From: Onchocerca lupi
Lineage: Eukaryota > Nematoda > Chromadorea > Rhabditida > Onchocercidae
NCBI GenBank assembly: GCA_028564675.1
Contig: JAOVVO010000255.1
Coordinates: forward strand, 37,785-101,784
Direction: 5' to 3'
Length of the DNA: 64,000 bases
Shown here: positions 10,849-23,543 of the stretch, piece by piece
How the letters are laid out: each line of letters opens with the position of its first letter
Position numbering within the stretch: the stretch's first letter is position 1
The notes under the pieces: generated by a model
The model's database searches: none
What the model saw: the letters and a program-made list of their open reading frames with translations, nothing else
Told to the model about the DNA's origin: nothing
Translations under genes and position numbers: made by a program

Positions 10849-12920
10849 TTTCATTATAAAATTCATCTGCAAGAGATTATCATTATTATGTTATGCTCAT
10901 TCATTTTGTTTATAAGACCAAAATATTGTTTATATATGGAGAAACAAGGATATCACCTCTATAAAACCACTTTATTTACTTTCTTGTGTGTCGTATTTCG
11001 GGCATAAAACAACTAAAAGTTGTTTTCCAAGAGGCATTTTTCGATTTAAGTCTTAATTAAACATGCTTGAATTATAGCTAAACTTAAGACAAAGAAAAGC
11101 TGAAAAACGACACTTCTACGGATGAATTTAATTTTGAAGCTTAAGGGAGTTTCGCAACTCTCCATTTGACGAATCCACCATTTTATATATATATATAATT
11201 TATATGCATAAATTTTTTATAGTAATAATGCATAATGCATGTTCCAAATACGTCTCTTGAAAAATTAGTTGTATGATTCCGGTTTTGCATTTTCTTCCAC
11301 TGCAGATGACCCTCGTGCAAGTGCATTAGATTTAGTATTCTTAGTTAAATAAAAAACTTTTTTTGTTAAAGTGCAAACCCAATAATTAGCATTGCATTTT
11401 CCATCTGATTTTGAACTATATCAAAATTTTGGTTATATCCAACAGCGGAGTCAGACATAAACTGAATCGTTGGCACAACCATCTTATGTCTGAACTCTTT
11501 TTGTATTTATAACAATCTCTTCATAATATGAAAAAGAAAACGTGCGCATTATCGAATAACTTGTAACTGCAAATTAAAACATCACATGGCAATTCCAACA
11601 CCCCGTGGGTCTGAATTTTGTCATCTTGAAGAATCTTAAATGTACTTTATTTATTCACAGAACAATCCTGAACACGGAAAATGGTAAATCAACAAAACAA
11701 ATCAATATAAAAATACCTATGCTAAACGAAAATTTAAACAGAAAAATATTTTAGCTTCCGCTTTGAAAGTATAGATGATTCCGCTGTTTAGAATATTTAA
11801 AAAACATAGGTATCAACAGTTTAAAAAGTAACTTGAAAAAAGACAGAGTAGTAGAATGTGTGAGAACAAAGAGTCAGGAAAAATAAGGAAATAAGAAAAT
11901 ATTTTTACAGTAAATCCATGGTTAAATAAAATCAAAACTACTAAGACAAAAAATATAACACAGATTTTCCTGCACGATTCTGTCTCATCCAATAAGCAGA
12001 CAGATAAAAGGTAGATAGATTAGTTAACGGCAGCTTAGTAAAAACAAGTAGACATAAACATAATTAATACGATGAGAAATGAAAAGAGTGAATTACTGAA
12101 TTAAAAGCCCTTTTTTTCTTCATTTCATTTGCATCATTTTAGCGTATTGTACCACAAATTTAATAGCTCAGATGACAGCACAAGAATGATGTAACTTGAT
12201 AATATAGAATAAAATTAAAGCAATATACTTTGCAAAGAAAAAGTGCGTTTCAAATCAAAGAACGAAAAAAATGGAACGAGAAATATACTAAAAATTTTAT
12301 TACTATTGGTTACTTGCACTTATTTGCATTCCAGTTACACCCCATAATTTCTTTTTAAAAAATTTTCTGTTGAAACGAGCTTTTCTACAAACACAACATA
12401 AAAAACACAAAAAAATGATGCATGCAGAGTGTTCATAAAAAATATCGAAAGTATAGGAAAAAGCAAAAATCCATGAAAAATGATTCCATAAACATCCTTT
12501 AAAAATTGGACTAACAATGAAACTGAAACAGTCCAAAAATTTTTTAAGTATTCTCAAGTTCCAGCAAGTTGAAATCGTTTGGTTCCCCAACAGCTAAAAA
12601 TCTATTTGTTCGTTAGTTTAAAGCATATATCATGTAGAAAAAGACACCTATTTTTCAATGGCAAACACTTAGTTAAGAAAAGATAATCACTACTTCACAG
12701 AGGAATTTAAATGAAAAGGATAAATTAGTAGTAAGATTAGTAAAAAAAGTGGAAACGAACTTTGAAAAAGAGAAGAGGTGCGATGTTAATGGAGAAGCTA
12801 AGGAGAGATAATATGTACAACGAATGAGCAATGCGTGCCTCAAAAAATAGATCGAAATTGAAAAGTAGAATACAATTTACATTTTTACATTTATGTTGCA
12901 TGAAGATACTGGTCAAAATT
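10849..12920. other. Convergent 3' flank, AT-rich with a TA microsatellite
   Basis: This 2-kb stretch lies between the 3' ends of ABT1 (+) and APC11 (-) and probably includes both 3' UTRs. A short (TA)n run is at about 11187-11198. Minus-strand open frames at 12303-12590 are low in complexity and show no family motif. No other feature is supported. Confidence 0.5.
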
Positions 12921-13889
12921 TCAATTTTTTGGGCAATCACTAACATGTTCCATCGTTGCAAACTCCCATTTCTGCCTGCATAAGGGACACAGTGGACAAG
13001 TTACTTTTTGCGAATTTGTCCACTTCACGATGCAATGCATATGGAAGGCATGACGACATATACCAATGGCCTGCAATTGAAGCCATAACAAATATCAGCA
13101 TTGCATAAAACTAGACATACATGATATCATCACATACACCTAAATGTGGTGTAAGAAAAACTAAAGTTCAATTGTTTATTTCTCAAAATCATTATTTCGA
13201 CTAATTTATTACTACTAAAATAAAAACAGAAGCATAATTCGAACCGCAATAATGATTTTTAAATGATCATCGCCGATATGCTAGCAAATATCTACAATTA
13301 TGAACCAATAAACTGATATATCAGTATACTTTAATGTTTCGTAATCAAATGAAGAAAAAGTTTATAATTCAAAGATAAATATGCTACATTTTAAAACCAA
13401 TCTATATGGTAAATAATGGTAAATTATTACTTTATTAAAAAGCAAAGTATGCACATTAAAAACCAACTCAGAAACTAACAGAAATAAAGCAGTAGCCTGA
13501 AATGATGATGAAAATGACTTTTCAAACTGCTGCTTAAGTATGATAACAAAAAAAAAACTAACAATAGGACATTCGTCACCAGGAATCTGACATGTGGAGC
13601 AGCAAGAGTTAAACGGTTCGTGACAAATTCCACATGGACCTTCGCCGATACTCCACCGCCACTTTGCTGCCACCTTCAAAAAAGATTTTGTAAAAAATAT
13701 AAAAACTTTATGTATTCTCGTATTTTTATGAGAAAATGTATGAAAATCCGGGAAAAATATACTAACATTCCATTTATGAATAGAAAGTTTGAGACGTGTC
13801 TGAGTCGGTAATTTATAAATCGAAGGCTTATCCTTAGCACACAATAACGATTCGCCTTCTTTAGTTTTTAAATCATTATGACAAGCGCT
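12921..13889 (-). CDS. apc-11: APC11, RING-H2 subunit of the anaphase-promoting complex (5' end missing)
   Basis: Visible exons on the minus strand are 13889-13767, 13673-13563 and 13070-12921, each phase 0. Together they encode RLKLSIHKWN, then VAAKWRWSIGEGPCGICHEP, CCSTCQIPGDECPI, AIGICRHAFHMHCIVKW and CRQKWEF, the full APC11 RING-H2 pattern. APC11 recruits the E2 enzyme within the APC/C ubiquitin ligase that drives mitotic exit. Two oddities appear. The final zinc pair is written CPLCPLC, a PLC triplet more than the usual CPxCRQxW. The N-terminus has about 30 extra residues (SACHNDLKTK...) with no in-frame ATG, so an upstream exon between about 13.9 and 15 kb is expected; I could not place it. 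After the RING there is a short tail ending SDCPKN. Confidence 0.9.
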
Positions 13890-13891
13890 CT

Positions 13892-15185
13892 AAAAATGTC
13901 AAAATATTTTGTGAATAAAAGTAACATAAGACAAATTTCAAACGCTTGATTTCTTAAAACAAAATAATCCTATATTTTTAATGAAAATTTCAAAGATTAA
14001 AATTTCTGATTCAAAAAATGGCAGTTTGTCCAAGATCAAACCAAATCCAATATGTATATCACAATGGTGGATCTTTGATAATAATTTCACCGAATTAGAA
14101 TTTTAATGGCATTTAAAGATAAGGAAAATTCTTTTCTATTCCTCTTTTTCTTCAAGAAAAGAAGATGCGTGATATAAACACCGGTATCTGACCTACTAAA
14201 CAGTTCAATTTTGCAATGCAACAATGTTGCGCAGATAATAAGGACAGATATAATATTCTTTCTCGACAGAATGCGCAATTTTGTCTTTCGCCAACACTAT
14301 TCTTTCCATCACAATAAACATCATTCTTTTCTATTAATGATACCAGTAATTTTACGGATAGAATAAAAGTGATTTCAAGTTTTTTCTTTCTATGAATCTT
14401 CAAAATGTTTAGCAATTTAGATTTCAGAGATATAAGACAAAATTTGCAGTAAAGATATATCTAAAAACGTCCTCATAAAGATAAACAGTATCAGCTGACC
14501 GATTGAACATATCTCTTCTCCCTTAAATATCAGTTTTTTCAATTTTGCGAACTTCTTTCTTTCATATAGCAAAGAGATATATGAATACTTGAAATATTTT
14601 AAATGAACCGACAACACGAAAAAATCTGAAAAATCCGATTTGCTGACTTCTATTACATGCAATATTGCCCTATTTCATATCTTAATTATGTATTTGTTGT
14701 TACATTTTAGCTTAGTAAAAGACCGTCACCGATAATTATCAATTATCATTACTGATAATACAGTGACAAGACTTACTTTGTTTTTTCTGTGATTTAGTCT
14801 CATCAAATACTTTCCACTGACAAATACGAATGTAATATGATATCTTCTCAGCTTTTTGCAAAATGCTGGAAAAAATTAGTACTTTGCTAACTTTTTTTTC
14901 AAAAAAGATATGTCAAATGTCCATTAAATAACAGAAGATAGCAATGAATCAATGATTCTCATCCTCATTATACAGAAAATAGACTATAAATAAATCAAGA
15001 TCATGTCTTAATTGTGCATTACAAATAATCTTATTGCTTTCCTTCGAAATGCTGTTCCTTCTTAAAGCTGTCGCTTTCATCCCATTATTTCATTATTCCA
15101 CTACTACTTATGATCTGTACTGTTCGACGATTAAAATTATAGTTTGCAAGTTGATGTGCAATGGCTTAAGCAGAATGGAATTTCA
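13892..15185. other. Spacer upstream of APC11, unassigned 5' exon expected
   Basis: The acceptor at 13890-13891 implies at least one more APC11 exon in this interval, but no short ATG exon stands out by eye. AT-rich palindromic bits (ATAATTATCAATTAT near 14735) occur. Open frames on the minus strand, 14087-14662, have no recognisable content. Confidence 0.4.
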
Positions 15186-15205
15186 GGTCAACCGAATGGC
15201 AGCAT

Positions 15206-18200
15206 ATGACGTGCTATTATATTATTTACTTAATGTAAGTTCAGCATTTTACCTTTCTGCAGCTCATAATGCTTTATATTTTGTATTGGATTGGCATACA
15301 GTTGTGTTGCATTTTTGGCATTATTTCCTGACATTCTGTTTTTTGTTATTATGCTCAGTCGCCGGAATGCAACGATTGAGCAAACCGTTACCGATCACCC
15401 CGTTCATACTTCCTATTATTACACAAATTATTATTATTCTACTTTCGAATCAGATACATTCACAAATACACTCGGGTAGTTTATATTTACTCAGGTATAC
15501 TTTTTATCAGAGATTTGCAAAATGGAGTTTTAATTTATTCTTCCATAAAATCTCGAGATTATGAAAGTGAAATTTCGTTTGAAGATTTCCGAAAGTCTAT
15601 AATTTCTGTAATCTAACCATAAGGAATATCCCGGAAGTTAAAATAGAATAAAGTCACTATTTACAGTGAGAAAAAATATGCTTTGCAAAACTTTCAGACT
15701 ATTTGATTTCTTAACAACACTTACAGTGGCTAAACTCTCCAGCTGGCTATTTAGATCCGATAGCAAGCCCCCCATCAGTTTACTGGTATGTCTTTATTTT
15801 TGTATAATATTGTCATGATTATTACCACAGACATTTGAACAGTGCAGTATAGAAAAATGACTAAATAAATTACTAAATGGTTAACTCTCGATTAGTTTTA
15901 ATTAAGCAAACTCAGTATAAGAGACAACTTTAATCACGGAAAAGAAATAAGTATGGCAGAAAGTTCGTAGTTATCTTATAAAATCTAAATTTTGTTGAAA
16001 GGTGCACAGATATTTAAACAAATAATTTTAACAGATAATTCAACAAAAATTATGAGTGAAATTAAACCCAGTAAAATCCAACGGTTCCTACCAATATAAT
16101 TCAGGCACACTAAAACTTCTGGTTCTGATCGCGTCTTTGTGCACCCGAAACTGAATTTGCAAGTACCTCAATCTCGACGCCTCGCACAAGCAAGCCCCAC
16201 CACTAATTAGCACTACTCGGGACTAATTAATGCCCCATCACTAATTGGCATCACCCAGAACCATAAAAAAGAGTTATTAAGCATAAATCAACCGAAAACA
16301 CCTGACCATAAACTTCGGGCTGCGTACGGAGACAATCTTCGCCATATAAGCCTCCGCATGCAACAATTGGGTGATAGTTGATATGAAATGGATAAAAATG
16401 GAGAGAATTCAACAGATTTTGAAGGGCCATGGGATTTTGAATTTTAAGACGTAACGGAGAGCGTAAGGATGGCCAGGGTTAAAGGGCAGCCCTATCAGAG
16501 TCACTAAAATAGAAATAGAAAATGAACATTGCGGAGAGAAAGAGTTACAGGGAAACTAAAGCCTGAAGAAAACTGAAGCCTAAAAAGATTGAAAAAAGGA
16601 GCAGGATAGAAGTTGAGACCTTACGTGCTAAAATTAAGTGTAGTATAAGGGTGAGGCATTGTCAGGTTGGCCAATAAGGCACTTCTAAGTTCGATGTCTT
16701 GGATATTCCATAAAAGTTAATCCATCCAAGTCAACTTGTCCATATTTTTAGTTGTGTAAGTCTGTCAAATGATATATGCAATCGACTAATTATTACTTCA
16801 GTTGCAGTGCATACCAGAACAAAACTGACCCTACAATTGGCCTGGAACAATCTTTCACAATTTCACTAAATAAGGCCATATGAATCGACATTGTTGAATC
16901 TCTACTGTTCCATATAAAGCGCGATAAAATCTTAATGCAACTTAAGCTATTCATTTTCCGATTCATTCATGTCGTATCACAAAATACGATCTGTCGTATT
17001 TCGAGCTCAAAATTTTAAATCTCCAGAGAAATAATGATGAATATGTGGGATATATTGGGAATCCATTTCTACTACATGTACAGTTTTCACTGATAGGACG
17101 GACCAACGAAAAGCGAAATTATCTGGAAGACTATGTCTTAATCAGATTTGTTCTGCGTCCTATCTCATTTTTTCCTTTTTTTTGCTATTCAGACTTGCAT
17201 TTGTAGGTTCATGCAGAAGCATAAAAATGCAATCGTCCGATTCTGAGCCTTTGATTAAAATGATTTGTAATTGAAAAATGATGCTTGGATTTCTAAGTGT
17301 GTGATTAATAAAATCTATTTTTCTGGATATTAATTCTCAAGATCAGATTTTAGAATTTTTGGTTTTAGGTTCTGATTCCATTATCCCATCGTTTTAGAAT
17401 ATTTTGAAAGAATCTGATAAACTATACAACATGCTTGCAAAGAAAAGTGAAAGGTCAAAGTTGGACGACTCTTGTACAAGTATCATCAGATCATGCTGCT
17501 TGCTGCCCGGCACGTATAACCTATAAAAAAAAAGAAAAACAAATTATCCTCCATTTCCTCAACAATTATATACACAGCATGCCATAAGCTATTGTTTTTA
17601 TGTGACGTTTTCACGTTAACGTCTAATACGTCATCATTAAGACAGTCAGCCCCTCAGCTTAGCCGATCTCTTACAGATGAAGCAACATAAAAATAGTTTA
17701 AGATTCTGAAAGAAGTCGTCATTCCAAGCATCACATCGTTCGGTGTAAATAGCGAATCTGATGTCCCATTTGAGCTCCTAGTAATCCGCCAACTTGCAGC
17801 AATTTTCTCTACTTGCTTGAATCTTCCAGAAGTATGTCTTACTTCTAAGTCAAGTTTTGCATGTGTATGTAGACAGATGCACGCACATACGAAAAATCAT
17901 TTCTCAAAGAAACTGCTTTTCACATTTAACCATGAAGTTTAAAAGTCTACGTGGACGAACTGTGCTCGCATTCTCATTGTTTTTTCTATTTCCATTACCG
18001 AAAATTTTCACATTTTCATCTTTCCTCTTCTCTGCCATTGTTTAGCGTCAAAGTACACGTAATTTATGTCCTAAACTTTTTCAAACTTATCATCGAAGTC
18101 ATCATGATATGCTTCCAAGCATGTGTTTCTGTGCGTAGATGTTACACGCATATTTGAGATGAAAAAATCTAATTTGCATAAATTGACTCGTTTGATTAAG

Positions 18201-19677
18201 ATTACAGTGAGATGTAATTAATAGCATATTAGTAAAGGGTCAACTTTCGACTGATCAATCAACATATTCCGGTACGACAGCTGAAGGATGGGAAAGGGAA
18301 GAATGCAAAAGATACTGCACCATTTATTTGGCATCACTGCTTTCCACATACAACAGTAAACTGTCCAATGGTTTGCATTTCAGAGATAAAAATGGCTGTT
18401 TATTGTTTGTGGCTTACTGTATTTCTTATGCTTTCCGAAACATTTTGCTTAATGATACCTGCCATAGCAAGACAGTAATTAAAAGATACTCTATGGAAAA
18501 GCGACAAACTAATGAATAGTAAAGATTTTACAGTTTAGAATCTCAAAGTAATGAGATTTTTTTCTCGAGAATCTTCTTCCTTATAATCGATTCAAAAAGT
18601 TGAAATTTTTAGTTTCCAATTGCAATTGGTGGATCATTGAGCTGGATGGAGCTCAGTCTCATCGAATATGAAACTGTTTCGCTCATTCTCTCACCTGTTC
18701 TGGCTATCTTACAAGGTTTCCAAATGTTGCAAATACAAAAGTGTTACCGTAGTCTTAATATCAACCAACCTGAAACATTCATCCTTTATTTTTCAGGTAA
18801 AATGATAGCTAGAAATATAGCTTTTAATTTTAAGATAATAATTTATTGCCTTAATTAATGATAAATGTAGCTAAAGATAAATGCATTTTAAGATTTGAAA
18901 TGCTGAGATGATAAATTATGATAATACATTGATTAACCGGACTTCATTGCTAGATTTAATTTCTATTTGATAAGTTTGGTGAATTGGAATCATATTTGAC
19001 TAAATTATTCAGTTTCTGTTTTTCAGTAGAAATTATTGATTTGGCAGGTTTCAGATTATTAAATTAAAAATTTTTTCTTTTCCCATAAAATTTACATCTC
19101 ATTTGGCAAAAAAACTTGGCACTCGAATACGATGCATTTTTATTTGGTTTATTTCAATTTCACTAACTATAAAATTGCAAGTTTTTTTTTTTTCAGGGTT
19201 GACAACAATCGGTCTATCAGTTCCAGCATTTTACAGTTGGATGAATTCGGCAATCTCAGCTGATGCTTCATGGGAATCCATCGATTACGTAAGTGTTATT
19301 TTTCAACGATTTCCTGGTAAAGGACCGATTCATTCCAAATATGATCAGACTTATTGTTATCATTACTAGTATCGTCTTTATAGGTTTCTTAATTTTAGTT
19401 GTTGATTGGCATGTCGATAGTGTTCATGCCGAATTATAAGTACTCCGAGATGTGGCTTCAACTCAGTCTCACAGCTTATGATTTTATGGTTTTGGAACAG
19501 GCCAAATTCTGGGCTGCAAGCATCGGACAGTGGTTCGTGCAGAATATGGCGCACGCAACGATATTTGCGCTTACTGGGAAAATTGTAATGTTTGGTGCTT
19601 TGGTGCGATATTTTATTGAAATTAAACAACGACGAAAAACTGATTACAGTGACCTATCATTAGCATTAGTTAATTAA
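15206..19677 (+). CDS. Unrecognised multipass membrane protein, about 281 aa, 6 exons
   Basis: Exons are 15206-15234, 15302-15475, 15698-15785, 18613-18796, 19197-19288 and 19399-19677; phases 2, 2, 0, 1 and 0 all match, which is the main support. A canonical acceptor GGAATTTCAG (to 15186) lies just upstream. An earlier ATG at 15196 is in another frame and would hit a stop in exon 2, so 15206 is preferred. Hydrophobic segments include IYLICVAFLALFPDILFFVI near the N-terminus, FDFLTTLTVAKLSSWLF, VSLILSPVLAILQGF, LYFSGLTTIGLSVPAFYSW, YLLIGMSIVFM and a final ATIFALTGKIVMFGALVRYF, giving six or seven spans. One NAT glycosylation site follows the first span. The tail is basic (EIKQRRKT). Transporter, receptor or scaffold roles cannot be distinguished. 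Intron 3 is 2.8 kb. Confidence 0.65.
16090..16700. other. GC-richer insertion-like block within intron 3
   Basis: Inside the 2.8-kb intron this block is visibly richer in G and C than its surroundings and carries two related phrases, CCCACCACTAATTAGCAC and CCCATCACTAATTGGCAT, about 40 bases apart. On the minus strand, 16384-16310 reads GGLYGEDCLRTQPEVYGQ, coding-like but without a start or flanking exons. It may be a degenerate repeat or mobile-element remnant. I could not identify termini or a transposase. Confidence 0.3.
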
Positions 19678-19852
19678 GAGAAGTTATTTACATTGTGACC
19701 TTTCAATCTTAATAAATTTCATCCGCAAGTTCAATTATATTTATGATTTGATCAATATTCAATCAGGAAATAGCAAACATTATTTTGTTGGACTATTTTT
19801 TCGAAAAATTGCTAAATTTTTTTTTTAAAATTCTCAGTAAAGTTTTCTTTAG

Positions 19853-19884
19853 AACGAAAGAATTTCTAAGGAAATTCTTTCGTT
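19853..19884. repeat. Perfect 14-bp inverted repeat with 4-nt loop
   Basis: AACGAAAGAATTTC (19853-19866) is followed by TAAG and its exact complement (19871-19884). Outside a two-base mismatch the pairing can resume (AGTTTT with AAAACT). It lies about 175 bases downstream of the stop of the multipass membrane gene, so it could fold in that 3' UTR or just past it. Confidence 0.75.
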
Positions 19885-22005
19885 GAAAAACTATCAGATC
19901 ATTTCTTGGGAAGATTTTTATTCGCTTCATTTATACTTCATGGAATGCTCATAGCATAAGTTACATTTTGCTAAAACTCCCTTTTTTTGCTTGCCAGCAA
20001 TTTCAGATCAGCTGTTTCAAGTTTAAGATATTTAGTAGAAAAAAGCTAATTTGGATTGACTGAATATTTCGAAAGAACTAGAGTTTTCAACCTGGCTCTT
20101 CCTTGTTTCATTTACTTACCTAAAACGTTAGAAAAGCTTGGTTCAGAATCTTCTGATGGGGAAATTTTCAATTCACCTAAAGTTATTGTTTTTATAATTT
20201 CACCTGATACATCTCCACAAAATAAAACAAGTCCAAGTTGAAAGTTTTACTTTCAATTGACACTAACATTTTCTACAAAAAAAAAATCTCAAAATCTATA
20301 AGTAATCTTAAATATCACTTTCAAGTTCAAGAATCATGATGCATCATTGCGGTAAGAGTAATTGAAGATTAAATGATGCACAAAAGCAGATGCCGTTGAT
20401 AATTTGACAGAAATTATTTTTCCTGTGCAAATTTTCAAATTCGGCATTGAAAATTTGGTATGACCTTTGTTGTCTTTCAATATCACAGATAAATTTTTAC
20501 AGTTGGCAATTAGTTTGATTAGAATAAAGCTCCACTGCTCTGATGTCGAGAAAAGAGTAAGAATTTTAAAAGTTTACTTTGGTATCCTTCGATATTATCT
20601 TTACAAGTCCATTTGAGGCATCTCAAATAGTACTTTCTGAATGCTTGTAGACCTAAAATGAGATTATGAAACTGAAATGATAAATATGATATATAAAACT
20701 GTTTTCAATTACATTTATTTAGTCACACTGATTTCTGAGTGGTGTCGCTTCATTCTAAAGCTCTTATGATCAACTATCAAGTAATTCTATAAATAATTTC
20801 AATCTTCGAATGATAGATTTATTCAAATTAAGTTGTTACATAATCATTGTTCTTCTTCTCCATTATTGGCTTGAGACAGTAATTAATGAAAAATATTCCG
20901 TTTTCGAAACTGGCAGAATTGAAAAACTGTCCTCCATTTTTCATCCAAAAAATTCAAATCGTGATCAAATCATCCTTCTCTGAAACCTCATCCTTATTCT
21001 ATACTTTCAAGTCAGTTCTTAAATCTTGTAAAAAGTGAATTTACTTGAGCAGATTTTTTGATTTTGAAGTTTTTGAATGTTGCTGATGAAAAGGTTTGAG
21101 TTTATTGATACCTGTAATCTTATAATCAAAGTGTACACCACTGAGGACGACACTCATAATTGAAATTTTATGATCGTGCAGTCGATTTATCCTTGCTTTA
21201 TTTCACTGAACATTTTATTCATTCCATTTCATTCAGTTCATTTTTCTTTAATGTTCCATCCCTAATTCTGATCAATTTTATTTGATAAGTGGAGTAACTC
21301 ACTAAATAAATAAAGGCTTGTTTTTTCTAAAATAATAAATTTGAAGTTGAAGAATTTTTCTAACAAATGGCACATAAATGAAAATTTGAATTGTTAGTGC
21401 TGAGTTAAAGTGTATGACGTAGGTTTCTGATTAAAATGTTTACTTCAAGACAAGAAAATAATAGAAGCTAGGGTTGGAAGGAGCAACTCGAGCTTACTGT
21501 TAAATATTTCAATTGAAGTAGCACCACCTGAGCAAGCAAAAATGTTTTCATCGCTTCACTATTTCGCCGACTTCTGTCCTCTCCTCCCTCTCGTGCATCT
21601 CATAGAGATAGAAATAGTTGAGTTTTGAGCTGATGCAAAATTTGAAGGAAAGAAGTGTAATGTTGGGTGTGAATGTTCCGTGTGCATCTCTCTCTCGTTA
21701 CATGCTTCAGATGCATGCCGGTATCGATGCGAGCAACTCCGGCAGGTAGATATGCAAAAAAAAATCAGTCGACACAGTTGTTCTGGTAGTAGGTGGGCTG
21801 GCTCGAGGAAGCACGACATATCTCACTGTCCGAGGAGTGAGGTTACAGCCTAGGTTCAAGCCATTAACACAGATCTCCACTGTGAAGTTTGTGGGCGAGA
21901 AGCAGTGAGAAGCATCTATTCTTGGGTCTGAGTACCTGCCCTTAGGGCAAATTGTAAATATTCACGGACAAAGACACAGACAGAGCGATACACACCAACG
22001 CTAAA

Positions 22006-22146
22006 ATGCTATGCTTCGAAGGCGGAAAAGTTTCTGAAATTTTCTGCTTGGCCTTCGAATTACTACGGCAATTGGAAGAGAAGGATGTGGATCAAGATTT
22101 CTGTGATATGTCTGCCTATCATCTATCAATCGGCCCCGGATCTTAG
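22006..22146 (+). CDS. Possible 46-aa ORF in a GC-richer block
   Basis: The frame starts MLCFEGGKVSEIFCLAF and ends SIGPGS before TAG. It continues open in the same frame for 24 more codons after that TAG. Composition (ELLRQLEEKDVDQDFCD) is more protein-like than the surrounding AT-rich DNA. No acceptor sits directly upstream. It may be a small gene, an upstream ORF in a 5' exon of unc-87, or chance. No family recognised. Confidence 0.25.
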   Translation: MLCFEGGKVSEIFCLAFELLRQLEEKDVDQDFCDMSAYHLSIGPGS

Positions 22147-23543
22147 TCTGATATGCTAGCTGATAGCAACAACAACTGCACCATCATCAGAAATATAGAA
22201 GTGCGAAAGTTGGAGCTGTAGGAAGATGGGGAAGTTTTATAATATATCTTTAGTCAACATTCTTCAGTCGTTTACTTCAACCTTATCATTCGAACATTCG
22301 CTTATTCCTCACCTGTACGAACTCATAAAAACGATCCATCCTTTTAAAATTATTGTTTAAAATATATCGCTTGAGTGATTCAGATTGGAATTCATCCTTA
22401 TCTCTTAAGCCGAGAAATATATATTACCATGAATCTATCTATCAGTGCTTCAGTTGTTATCACCATAGCTTATGGGTGCAAGATAATCTTTATTACAATG
22501 AACTGTTTTCGAATATCAAAGCATTTCCTTAACTTTATCCATTTATTATTTTTGCATTTTGACTCATTTTCATAACAGAATATTGTTATTTTTCTGTAAT
22601 CTTTTCGACAACAATGATAGCAGAATAGTTATATTTTTAATTGTATACCATACCACGGAATGATAGCACGTACGATTCCATTTATAAGCTGATAAAATTT
22701 TCAATAATTGAAAGTTAAATTTATATTTAATCTTTCAAAAACTTGATATTAGCATACGAGATCATAGCTTAGCTTTGTTTACTAAATCAGATAATATGAC
22801 GACACACTTTCGAAAATGGAAAGCGTTTGATTGTATGAGGTACGTATCGAAGGAAAGCGATCAAAAATATTCCAATTTTATGCTTTTTTATAATTGTTGC
22901 AACTAATTTGTGTTGATTTCACTACTTTTTTATTCAAAATTCAAATTTCATAGTTAATTTCTTTGATCTGTTCATTTACCTCTTTCTGTCCATTCTTCCA
23001 TTCGTCAGCTCTTTTCGGCGATCCCTCTTTTATTTATTAATTTATTTATTCAGTTGTTCATTGACACATTTATCTAATCATTGCACAGACTTATTCAATC
23101 CATTATTTCTAATAAAATATTATTTTTCATAAGATAATTTTCCATCGCATTATAGAATCTTCAGAATTCAGATGGAAATTGATATCAATCAGTGATTATC
23201 TCGAATTCCTAAAAATTTCTTTCACTTCTTTTTGACACTGCTTCTTGTGTTTTGCGAAATGAATAATGAGTGGCTTATATGAGATTGTTTGTGACACTAA
23301 AAAAATTTTTTCAATTTTTCAATCGATCTCTAACATGACATTATCCTGCATTTATTCATTTCTCAATTTTGGCGAAAAAGAGAAATGATATTTTAATGAC
23401 GTGCAATTATAAGTTGATATCTTGGGCCACAATTCGTAGCGTCATATTTGTCAACAAAAACTTCGAAGTATACCGTAAAGCCGTGAAAACTAAGAGTTGA
23501 TTTACTTAACTGAAAGTGGAAAATTTGTCAGTCAACATACTGA

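Noticed and set aside
12303..12590. Minus-strand ORF of 95 codons downstream of APC11
   Set aside because: Low-complexity Phe/Cys/Leu-rich translation from T-rich DNA, probably the APC11 3' UTR.
15034..15564. A single 176-codon ORF read straight through
   Set aside because: It runs through a good donor (15235) and acceptor (15301); the spliced model in another frame is phase-consistent over six exons and is preferred.
21850..21910. tRNA-like phrase around AGGTTCAAGCC
   Set aside because: No cloverleaf with acceptor and D arms could be drawn around it; only the T-arm-like string matches.
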